Made by a program: the position numbers and the translations under genes. A stretch of 50,874 nt of DNA from ZC4RG42 sp036676355. GTDB lineage: Bacteria > Pseudomonadota > Gammaproteobacteria > Burkholderiales > SG8-39. The notes under the pieces were generated by a model. It had not been told where the DNA came from. It did no database searches and worked only from the letters and a program-made list of their open reading frames with translations. This document shows, in pieces, positions 1-7,259 of the stretch. The stretch is taken from positions 1 to 50,874 of the forward strand of contig JAKFDA010000008.1 of the NCBI GenBank assembly GCA_036676355.1. The letters run 5' to 3'. Every line of letters starts with the position of its first letter. The stretch's first letter is position 1.

Positions 1-294
1 GGACCGAGGGGAACGAGCGGAAGTCAGTGAAGAGCGGGAGCGCATTGCGCAGCGATTGTACAAGCCAACATGCGCACGGCAATAGCGCGATCACTGCGAC
101 TCCCACTATGGAGGACGTGCTGTCTCTCGGTCTCATCGCCTCGCTGCGGTGCACTGCGATTCAAACGAGCCGTTGGTAGTGCATTTTCCATGAGGCGAGC
201 GCCGAGGAGGCGCACCGACGCGATGGCCGCGCCGTACTGAGGGCGATCCGTCGCGTCCCCAAAGTAATCGAAAGCAGCAACAGGAGAAGTAGCA
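1..294. other. Left edge, no complete gene
   Basis: No complete gene is visible here. One plus-strand frame is open from the window edge at position 2 to a TAG at 83-85. Its 27 codons are rich in Glu and Arg, so it may be the last part of a gene that begins outside the window, but it is too short to identify. The rest up to the ribosome binding site of the next remnant has stops in all frames and no recognisable RNA or repeat. Confidence 0.3.
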
Positions 295-808
295 ATGCCT
301 CATACCGTAGCAGCCATTTTCGAAAGCGAGTCGTAGTGACGAGATTCCGCTACAAGGGCGCGCGAAAATTCCGGCGGTCGAAGAAGATCTGCAGGTAGGC
401 AAGCGAACGCTGCAACGCGGCGGCGTGCGTGTCTATGCGCGCGCCTACGACGTCACGGTCGAAAAAACAATCCGCCTCCGCGAAGAGCATGCCCTCGTCA
501 GCCGCCGCCCGGTGGATCGACCAGCCACGGATGCCGACCTAGCTGCGCTCAACCAGAGTGGCACCCTCGAAGTTTCTGAGCGAGTGAAAGAACCTGTCGT
601 CGGCAAACGCGCGCGCGTGGTGGAAGAAGTGGGAGTGCGCAAGCGGGTCGATGAACGCACTGAGACCGTACGCGACAAGGTGCGCAAAACCGACGTGCGT
701 GTTCATCAAGGCATGAATCCCCAATGTCGCGACTTTGATCATCGGGTTAATACCGATGGCAATTGCACTGGCTCAGCTTTACTGGCCCCTTCAGGAACAG
801 TGGATTGA
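295..808 (+). pseudogene. Broken DUF2382 (YsnF/AvaK-type) stress-protein gene
   Basis: An AGGAG at 282-286 precedes ATG 295, which opens MPHTVAAIFESES and then hits TAG at 334-336. The N-terminal residues look like the start of a general-stress YsnF/YflT-like protein. In another frame from about 337 the sequence reads KIPAVEEDLQVGKRTLQRGG, followed by RPVDRPAT and by Glu/Arg/Val-rich repeats ending near codon RTETVRDKVRKTDVRV. That is a typical DUF2382 domain. The two parts are out of frame, and the middle of a normal protein (over 100 residues) is missing, so this is a deletion and frameshift remnant. Homology ends near 710; the frame runs on to 808 through unrelated DNA. An intact 127-residue product from an internal start at 425 is formally possible but unlikely. 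Confidence 0.7.
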
Positions 809-884
809 GGCGTTCATCAGATCGTTCCCCATGCTTCGGCGTATAGGCGAAGTGCTACGATTGCCTTCATGGCAATTTAAATAA
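717..884 (+). pseudogene. C-terminal fragment of an unknown membrane protein
   Basis: This frame opens directly after a TGA at 714-716 and ends at TAA 882-884. It encodes about 55 residues: a hydrophobic helix (TLIIGLIPMAIALAQLYW), then an amphipathic stretch with IRSFPMLRRIGEVLRL. It overlaps, in another frame, the tail of the DUF2382 remnant, and begins where the DUF2382 homology stops. This suggests a junction at about 709-716 that joined two truncated genes. I do not recognise the protein. The first in-frame ATG is at 756, but no ribosome binding site stands out, so it is probably not expressed as a gene. Confidence 0.35.
861..875 (+). promoter_or_regulatory. Small inverted repeat upstream of SIR2-PIN gene
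   Basis: TTGCC-TTCAT-GGCAA is a perfect 5-5-5 inverted repeat that ends 28 nt before the ATG of the SIR2-PIN gene. Just after it lies the A/T-rich TTTAAATAAG. It could be an operator overlapping a promoter, or chance; no convincing -35/-10 pair is visible. Confidence 0.2.
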
Positions 885-903
885 GCTGAAAAGGACTACG
901 CCT

Positions 904-3471
904 ATGTCAGTTGCAGCGCAAATAAGGGAGTTTTTCGCTACTGCGACAAAACCCGTGCTTTTCGCGGGCGCCGGGCTTTCTGCAAAGGCTGGTTTGCCGG
1001 TGTGGGGGCCCTACATGAGTGAGGTAGCGCAGTTACTACGCTCAAGAGATCCTGCAACGGCCAATATCATGCTGGAATGCATCCATGACGAGGATTTTCT
1101 CCAAGCAGCCTCGTACTTCAAGCTGACCAAGAAAATCCTACCTACTGAAAAGCACCAATTCCTCAGCCTACCCCTTCACTCCTACGACGTATCTGAGCTC
1201 GAGCCCGTATCCAAGTTGCCCTTCTCAGCGTATGTCACCACGAATTTCGACCGTACCCTCCCGGACCTGTACGCCAGAATCCATAAGACTTCTGCAATAA
1301 CTGTAGGACGCGGTGACCCGTCAATTGGGTTGATCCCGTTTCAGGAGGATTTTTACATCGCGCGCATTCACGGGGCACTTGAAGACTATCGAAGTATGGC
1401 GATTTCGAATGAAGACTACGAGGAACTAAGCCGAGACACTGGTTACCGCGCGGTTTTGCGACATCTATTCTTATATCGACAGATTCTGTTTATAGGTTTC
1501 TCTTTCTACGACCCTGCAATTAGGCATGTACTAGATTCTCTTCATGATGAAACAGGCGTAACAACAGGTTCACATCATCTTGCACTACTACCCGACGATG
1601 CCAACGACGATTTCACAAATCGATTAGACCGTCTGAATATTCGGAGAGCCGCCTACTCGCCCCTAAATGGCCACGCTGAACTCTGGGATGGCATAAAGGC
1701 TTCGTCTGAGCAACAAGTGGCCGTTCCCGTAAGACAGCCATCAGAGCCCGAGCCTATGGTTTTAGCAAGGAGATATCTGGCCTCGTGTTACGCGAGAGCT
1801 ACCTTGGGGAACCGAATTCTTTCGCTGCGTGACATAGTTCTTGAAGGCCTTGTGAGCCACATCGTTGCATCCTCAAGCGAAGAAGGAATTACAAAGGCAG
1901 AAATTAAGCAGCTCCTTGTAGCGGACATACCGATGCCCGATAAAGACGCCGAAAAATTAGTTGAGGCGTCTTTGAAGCACCTTCAAAAGAATTCCTTATG
2001 CCGACGAACAAAGGTGGGTAGCCTTTCTCGTTACTCATGGTCTGACAACTCCAACGGTAAACCTCTTTCAAGCGCGCTCGACTTTTTAGTAGAAGGAGCA
2101 ATCAACCGCTTTGCAGTTAGGTATCAAGGGCAACCCACACAAGATGTTCGGGATGCCCTGCTTAAATTCTTTGAACATATTGTTTTAAGAAGAGGCTGGG
2201 ATCTTGGAGCGGCCTTCGCGGCAAAACGAACTCCAGATCATGTAGACGTCTCGAGAGCTATGTGGCAATTCGGGAATTTGATATCGGTGCCCGTAGTTGA
2301 AAAGCTCATCATGGCAACCACTGATTTGCTTCACGCACCTACTGCTGCTGAAGCAGAAATCCTTGGGCAACTAGGTAGATCGAGCTTTGCTCTCGAACTG
2401 GCGATTCAAGCTCCGCACGATGTGCTACTTCATAAGACCATTCTTCCTCAGCGCATATATTTAGATGCCAGCGTACTTCTGCCTTCCATAACAGAGGGTC
2501 ATTCCCATCACGCTATCTACAGCGACGCCATCCTTCGACTCGTATCGGCAGCACAGAATGCAGCAATCCCTATCCAGATCGTTGCGCTATCTACATTCCT
2601 TAACGAGGTCGTAAGTCACCGCAGAATCGCTAAGGAAACAGCTGTCCAGATTGGGAAAGATTTGCCGGAGTACGTTGTAAGTACCGGGCGAGCTTTCGGC
2701 ACTTCGACAGGCAACGTATATCTGGGGGCATACGCCAATGTTTTGACTAACTCTCCCGCAATGAGCTTTGACGAGTTCCTGATGAAATATGCGCCTTACG
2801 AGACTGAAAATCAGCTGGCGACTTGGCTATCAGGTAGCGGGATTAGCGTTATGCGCGCGGGCAATAACTTACGGACTAACCCCAGCTACGGCTCTATCAA
2901 CCACAGCATTGAGATTGCGTTCGCAACCGATTTAGCGTCCGGTAAGCGACAACTTATAACGCTTGAGCATGATGCGTTGCAGTTGTCTGCTTTGGACTTG
3001 GATATGGCACGCGGTATTAAGTCTATTTTTGTAACTGCAGACCGAACACTTCGCGAGCACATAGGCACTAGCAAGCATAGGCAGCTAGCAAATGCAATGG
3101 TTAGCGACGTCGGGCTACCACAGTTTATCGATTTACTAGTCGGCACCGAAGGTTCCGGTCAGCCTATGCAAGGGCTTGGCCGTTTACTTTGGTCCGCTCA
3201 AATCTCATCAGAATACGAAGTGTTACGGAATTATCTAATAGATGTCGCGCTGTCCAAATTTGACGAAGCGATGGCAATGAATATGGGATCAGTGGCTGAG
3301 ACCGTTGCACGAAGAGGTGTAGCCTTGGCGGCGGAAAGAAATATTAAGCTGTTGCAGCCGGACGAAAGCCAACGCCCACAAGCCGCACGCCTTTTGAAGG
3401 AAGTTGAGGACGAGTTCTACGCTGGCATGAAGCAAGTTCTAGAGACTAGGCGTCGGCAGGACGGCAAATGA
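904..3471 (+). CDS. SIR2 (NADase-type) - PIN nuclease fusion, candidate antiviral effector
   Basis: 855 residues; ATG chosen because AAGGA lies 8 nt upstream (891-895). The N-terminal part is a SIR2 domain: GAGLSAKAGLPVW at 22-34, TTNFD at 112-116 (Asn114), RIHG with His156, and GFSFYDP at 198-204. In defence SIR2 proteins the matching Asn and His carry NAD+ hydrolysis. Residues 328-380 resemble a winged-helix fold, followed by a helical region. From about 517 a PIN nuclease domain begins: Asp521 (YLDASVL), Glu568 (FLNEVV), Asp690 (EHDALQL) and Asp713 (FVTADRTLRE) form the four-acid site. A long insertion separates the second and third acids. G+C is clearly lower than in neighbours (26 of 60 in 2161-2220), and broken genes lie on both sides, which suggests horizontal transfer. 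SIR2 proteins of Thoeris, DSR and SIR2-pAgo systems deplete NAD+ on infection; a similar role here is inference. No transmembrane segment is seen. Confidence 0.85.
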   Translation: MSVAAQIREFFATATKPVLFAGAGLSAKAGLPVWGPYMSEVAQLLRSRDPATANIMLECIHDEDFLQAASYFKLTKKILPTEKHQFLSLPLHSYDVSELEPVSKLPFSAYVTTNFDRTLPDLYARIHKTSAITVGRGDPSIGLIPFQEDFYIARIHGALEDYRSMAISNEDYEELSRDTGYRAVLRHLFLYRQILFIGFSFYDPAIRHVLDSLHDETGVTTGSHHLALLPDDANDDFTNRLDRLNIRRAAYSPLNGHAELWDGIKASSEQQVAVPVRQPSEPEPMVLARRYLASCYARATLGNRILSLRDIVLEGLVSHIVASSSEEGITKAEIKQLLVADIPMPDKDAEKLVEASLKHLQKNSLCRRTKVGSLSRYSWSDNSNGKPLSSALDFLVEGAINRFAVRYQGQPTQDVRDALLKFFEHIVLRRGWDLGAAFAAKRTPDHVDVSRAMWQFGNLISVPVVEKLIMATTDLLHAPTAAEAEILGQLGRSSFALELAIQAPHDVLLHKTILPQRIYLDASVLLPSITEGHSHHAIYSDAILRLVSAAQNAAIPIQIVALSTFLNEVVSHRRIAKETAVQIGKDLPEYVVSTGRAFGTSTGNVYLGAYANVLTNSPAMSFDEFLMKYAPYETENQLATWLSGSGISVMRAGNNLRTNPSYGSINHSIEIAFATDLASGKRQLITLEHDALQLSALDLDMARGIKSIFVTADRTLREHIGTSKHRQLANAMVSDVGLPQFIDLLVGTEGSGQPMQGLGRLLWSAQISSEYEVLRNYLIDVALSKFDEAMAMNMGSVAETVARRGVALAAERNIKLLQPDESQRPQAARLLKEVEDEFYAGMKQVLETRRRQDGK

Positions 3472-3485
3472 ACGGTGCTTTCCTA

Positions 3486-3711
3486 CTACGCACTGTTGTT
3501 TTCGATCGATGCTTAACAAGTCCAACACTAACCTCCATCGCCTCACACCGCTGCGGCAGCGCTTCAATGTTCTTGTAACCTAACGGGCGCTCAGGCGGGC
3601 GGCCGAGCGCTTCTTGAATGGTTGCTTCGAATTTTGCGGGGAGTGCCGTTTCCAGGCAGATAAGCGGCACACCAGCTTCATAGTGCGCGAGGCCGACTTT
3701 GACGCCGTCGT
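3486..3711 (-). pseudogene. Second copy of the thrC 3' end
   Basis: On the minus strand this matches the last 75 or so codons of thrC, from DGVKVGLAH through GVPLICLETALPAKFEATIQ to a stop (TAG instead of TAA). Aligned by hand, 3533-3711 against 4094-4272 differs at about 22 of 178 positions (near 88% identity), mostly at silent sites. One base is missing near 3510-3520, so the open frame reads past the ancestral stop and ends at 3446. The frame opens at ATG 3739, outside the homology. The first 390 codons of thrC are absent. The copy converges with the SIR2-PIN gene, whose stop lies only 14 nt away. Confidence 0.8.
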
Positions 3712-3742
3712 CGGCTTGACCGGAAATGCTGGCGATCATGAG

Positions 3743-4045
3743 CTAGCCCGAGATCAACATATAGATTCCGATCGCAATCACTAACAGGATTCCGACCGTA
3801 GGGGTCCACACGACAAAATTCTGTTTGCGATTGAGCTTGGCTTGCGCAGCTTGGTTTTGCTTGGCGGCGCGAGCTGCCGCTTCATCGAGATTGACGCCTC
3901 GATTCAGAAGTTCGGCGCGGATGGTTTCTTTAGCGGTCTCGTTGACGTTCGTTGCTACCAGGCACTTGGCAAGGTGTTCGGCATTCCACGTCTTGATGCT
4001 CTGCGCGAAGGCTTCTCGATCGTTTGAATGTTCCACGGCGGACAC
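3743..4045 (-). CDS. Small tail-anchored membrane protein, unknown function
   Basis: 100 residues. The possible GTG start abuts the thrC TAA stop; a second GTG three codons later is an equally good choice, and neither has a clear Shine-Dalgarno. The protein has a charged, helical N-terminal part (residues 1-72, rich in Ala, Glu, Asn, Lys and Gln) and one transmembrane helix near the C terminus (VVWTPTVGILLVIAIGIYML). This suggests a tail-anchored inner-membrane protein. It lies directly downstream of thrC in the same direction, between the real thrC and the partial thrC copy, so it may be cotranscribed with thrC. I do not recognise the family. Confidence 0.6.
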   Translation of the reverse strand: MSAVEHSNDREAFAQSIKTWNAEHLAKCLVATNVNETAKETIRAELLNRGVNLDEAAARAAKQNQAAQAKLNRKQNFVVWTPTVGILLVIAIGIYMLISG

Positions 4046-5452
4046 TTATGCGCTTTGTTGTTCGATGAGGCGTTTTACGGCGATCGCATCCGCCTCCATC
4101 ACTTCGCACCGTTGCGGCAGTGCTTCAATGTTCTCGTAGCCCAGTGGGCGCTTGGGCGGGCGGCCCAATGCTTCTTGAATGGTTGCTTCGAATTTCGCGG
4201 GGAGTGCCGTTTCCAGGCAGATGAGAGGCACACCGGCTTCGCGGTGCGCGAGGCCGACTTTGACGCCGTCGGCGGTGTGGGTGTCGACGATGGTGTTGTA
4301 TTCGCTGTCGATTTTGCGAATGGTGTGCAGTCGATCTTCATGCGTGCTGCGGCCCGAGACGAAGCCGAAATCTTTCACGCGCGCGAAGTCCGTGGGGCCG
4401 AGATTGAATGCACCTTCGCGGTCGATCTGTTGCCATAACGATTTGAGACGCGTGGAATCGCGCCCCATGAGATCGAACACGAAGCGCTCAAAGTTCGAGG
4501 CTTTGGAAATGTCCATAGATGGGCTGGACGTTTCGAACACGTCCGCGCCCTTGCGCACGCGGTAAGTGCCGGTGCGGAAAAACTCGTCGAGCACGTCGTT
4601 TTCGTTGGTGGCGACGATGAGATTCTTAATCGGCAGACCCATCATGCGCGCGACATGGCCGGCGCAGACGTTGCCGAAATTGCCCGAGGGCACGGCGAAG
4701 CTCACTTTTTCGTCTTCGCTCTTGGTCGCAGCGAAGTAGCCCTTGAAGTAGTAGACCACCTGCGCGATGAGGCGCGCCCAGTTGATCGAGTTCACGGTAC
4801 CGATGTTGTAGCGCGCCTTGAACGCCAGATCGTTGCTCACTGCCTTGACGATGTCCTGCGCATCATCGAACACGCCTTTGATGGCGATGTTGTGAATGTT
4901 CGGGTCCTGCAGCGAATACATCTGCGCCTGCTGGAACGGGCTCATCTTGCCGTGCGGCGAGAGCATGAAAACTTTGATGCCCTTCTTGCCGCGCATGGCG
5001 TATTCGGCGGCCGAGCCGGTGTCGCCCGAAGTCGCACCGAGGATGTTGAGCGTCTTGCCTTCCTTGGCGAGCACGTATTCGAAAAGATTGCCGAGCAACT
5101 GCATGGCAATGTCCTTGAACGCGAGCGTCGGGCCGTTGGAGAGTTGTAGCAAATACAGCCCGTCTTCGAGCTTGTGCAGCGGTGTGATGTCGTCGGTGCC
5201 GAAAACTTCGGCGGTATAGGTGCGATCGACGATGCCCTTCAGATCGGCGGCGGGGATGTCGTCGATATAGCGCGAGATGATTTCGAAGGCGAGTTCGCGG
5301 TAGCCGAGCCTACGCCACTGCGCAAGCGTGGCCTTGTCGATCTGCGGATAGCTTTCCGGCATGGCGAGGCCGCCGTCCGGTGCCAGTCCTTCGAGCAGGA
5401 TGTCGGTGAAGCTGGCGGGCGGCATGCCGCCGCGAGTAGAGATGTATTTCAT
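4046..5452 (-). CDS. thrC: Threonine synthase
   Basis: 468 residues, usual length for the long proteobacterial form. The enzyme converts O-phospho-L-homoserine to L-threonine with pyridoxal phosphate, the last step of threonine synthesis, in the cytoplasm. The PLP lysine is Lys113 in NGPTLAFKDIAMQ, and the phosphate-binding loop is ATSGDTGSAAEYAM (140-153). The N-terminal MKYISTRGG is typical of ThrC. ATG 5452 has only a weak GAAGAA upstream. It follows hom on the same strand but is separated from it by 358 nt of palindromic repeats, so it may have its own promoter. Its 3' end is duplicated at 3486-3711. Confidence 0.97.
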   Translation of the reverse strand: MKYISTRGGMPPASFTDILLEGLAPDGGLAMPESYPQIDKATLAQWRRLGYRELAFEIISRYIDDIPAADLKGIVDRTYTAEVFGTDDITPLHKLEDGLYLLQLSNGPTLAFKDIAMQLLGNLFEYVLAKEGKTLNILGATSGDTGSAAEYAMRGKKGIKVFMLSPHGKMSPFQQAQMYSLQDPNIHNIAIKGVFDDAQDIVKAVSNDLAFKARYNIGTVNSINWARLIAQVVYYFKGYFAATKSEDEKVSFAVPSGNFGNVCAGHVARMMGLPIKNLIVATNENDVLDEFFRTGTYRVRKGADVFETSSPSMDISKASNFERFVFDLMGRDSTRLKSLWQQIDREGAFNLGPTDFARVKDFGFVSGRSTHEDRLHTIRKIDSEYNTIVDTHTADGVKVGLAHREAGVPLICLETALPAKFEATIQEALGRPPKRPLGYENIEALPQRCEVMEADAIAVKRLIEQQSA

Positions 5453-5524
5453 TTCTTCGTAGCCTGAAGCGGAGAGCTGTGAACTCTCAGCAAAACCTTG
5501 GAACCGGGTTTCGACGGCTCCCCT

Positions 5525-5801
5525 GGATTCCGGGTCGCGCGCTACGCGCTTGCCCGGAATGACGACCTATATATACCGCCGTTGATGGTTCGACTGCTTC
5601 GCGCTCACCACGAACGGCTTTCTATTCCCGCACTGCCTGGATTCCGGGTCGCGCCCTGCGGGCTTGGCCGGAATGACGTAACGCGTCTGGATTCCCACCT
5701 ACGCGGGAATGACAATCTATTTACATAGCCGTTCATGCTTCGACAGGCTCAGCACGAACGGTGGATTCCGGGTCGCGCGCTCCGCGCTCGCCCGGAATGA
5801 C
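5525..5801. repeat. Cluster of six intergenic palindromic repeats
   Basis: This fills the hom-thrC gap. Family 1 has ends GGATTCCGGG and CCCGGAATGAC around a GC-rich palindrome: 5525-5563, 5639-5677 and 5763-5801, each 39 nt. A short relative, GGATTCCCACCTACGCGGGAATGAC, lies at 5689-5713. Family 2 has ends CCGTTSATG and CACGAACGG: 5579-5617 and 5729-5761. The two families alternate. Such REP-like hairpins are common between genes in proteobacteria. They may stop transcription or stabilise mRNA between hom and thrC, which is inference. They translate into spurious open frames. Confidence 0.85.
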
Positions 5802-5810
5802 AACCTGGCT

Positions 5811-7127
5811 TCAGCTTTTGCCCAGCGTTTCAAGGCGGATGCGCGTCACCTTGCCGTTCACGACGGGCAGCGCCTCGATCGCTGCGATGGCGGCGTTGAT
5901 GTGCTTTTCGTGCGTTTCGTGCGTGAGCATGATGATATCCGACTGCTCTTCGTCCTCGCCGCGTTCCTTCTGCATCATCGCGCCGATCGAAATGGAGCGA
6001 TCCGCCAGAATGCGTGTGACGTCCGCCAGCACACCCGGTTTGTCGTGCACGCGCAGGCGCAGGTAATACGAGGTGATGACTTCTTCCATCGGAAGAATCG
6101 CCGTCGCCGCCAGTTGATCGGGCTGGAAGGCCAGATGCGGCACGCGATGATCCGGATCGGCGGTATGCAGGCGCGTGATATCGACAAGGTCGGCGACCAC
6201 CGCGCTGGCGGTAGGGTCGGCTCCCGCGCCCGCGCCGTAGTACAGCGTCGCGCCGACGGCATCGCCCTTCACCAGTATGGCGTTCATCACGCCTTCGACA
6301 TTGGCGATGAGGCGCTTCATCGGGATCAGCGTCGGATGCACGCGCAGTTCGATGCCGTTCGGCATGCGCTTGGCGATGCCAAGCAGCTTGATGCGATAGC
6401 CGAACTGTTCGGCGTACTGAATGTCTTCGCGCGTCAGTTTGGAAATGCCTTCGGTATAGATGCGGTCGAACTGCATCGGAATGCCGAATGCGATGGCCGA
6501 CATGATCGCCAGCTTGTGCGCGGCGTCGATGCCTTCGATGTCGAAGGTCGGGTCGGCTTCGGCGTAACCGAGACGTTGCGCTTCCTTGAGCACGGTGTCG
6601 AACGACAGACCCTTCTCGCGCATTTCGGAAAGGATGAAGTTCGAGGTGCCGTTGATGATGCCGGCGATCCATTCGATGCGGTTCGCCGTCAGGCCTTCGC
6701 GCAGCGCCTTGATGATGGGAATACCGCCGGCGACGGCGGCTTCGAAGGCCACCATCACGCCCTTCTCCTGCGCGCGCTTGAAGATTTCGTTGCCGTGCAC
6801 GGCGAGCAGCGCCTTGTTGGCGGTGACGACGTGCTTGCCGTTGGCGATTGCCGCGAGCACCAGATCCTTCGCCACGGTGCAGCCGCCGATCAGTTCGACG
6901 ACGATATCGATGTCGGGGTCGTTGACGATGTCGTATGCGTCGCTGAACACCTTGGCCGCGCCGCCGGTCAGGCGGCGGGCTTTTTCGGTGTCCTTGTCGG
7001 CCACTGCGGAAATGCGGATTTCACGTCCGGCGCGGCGGCTGATTTCTTCGCGATTGCGGGTCAGCACGCTCCAGGTGCCGCCACCCACGGTGCCGATGCC
7101 CAGTAATCCAGCGTTGATCGGTTTCAT
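5811..7127 (-). CDS. hom: Homoserine dehydrogenase with ACT domain
   Basis: 438 residues, the monofunctional ACT-containing type. It reduces L-aspartate semialdehyde to homoserine with NAD(P)H, the branch point to threonine and methionine. The N-terminal nucleotide-binding loop is GLLGIGTVGGGTW (residues 8-20). The catalytic domain carries the GIINGTSNFIL signature near residue 175. The C-terminal 85 residues form an ACT domain (LRLRVHDKPGVLADVTRIL), the usual site of threonine feedback. ATG 7127 has only a distant AAGG. It lies 132 nt after alaA and 358 nt before thrC on the same strand. Confidence 0.97.
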   Translation of the reverse strand: MKPINAGLLGIGTVGGGTWSVLTRNREEISRRAGREIRISAVADKDTEKARRLTGGAAKVFSDAYDIVNDPDIDIVVELIGGCTVAKDLVLAAIANGKHVVTANKALLAVHGNEIFKRAQEKGVMVAFEAAVAGGIPIIKALREGLTANRIEWIAGIINGTSNFILSEMREKGLSFDTVLKEAQRLGYAEADPTFDIEGIDAAHKLAIMSAIAFGIPMQFDRIYTEGISKLTREDIQYAEQFGYRIKLLGIAKRMPNGIELRVHPTLIPMKRLIANVEGVMNAILVKGDAVGATLYYGAGAGADPTASAVVADLVDITRLHTADPDHRVPHLAFQPDQLAATAILPMEEVITSYYLRLRVHDKPGVLADVTRILADRSISIGAMMQKERGEDEEQSDIIMLTHETHEKHINAAIAAIEALPVVNGKVTRIRLETLGKS

Positions 7128-7259
7128 GTCTGTTTAATCGCCTTACAACGGTTTCTTGAACGTGAAGGAACGGCTGCGCGCGCCTTCACGAAAATTGAAT
7201 TGATACACCCGCAGACGTGCCGACAGCGCTGTCGGCATGCGCCGCATCGACGATGGCGG

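Noticed and set aside
5498..5728. Small plus-strand frame with repeated FRVAR.AL.RND text
   Set aside because: It is a translation of the palindromic repeats, not a gene.
5709..7106. Long plus-strand open frame opposite hom
   Set aside because: It is antisense to a clear homoserine dehydrogenase; composition (many His, Asp, Arg, Val) is typical of the mirror of a high-G+C gene, with no known motif.
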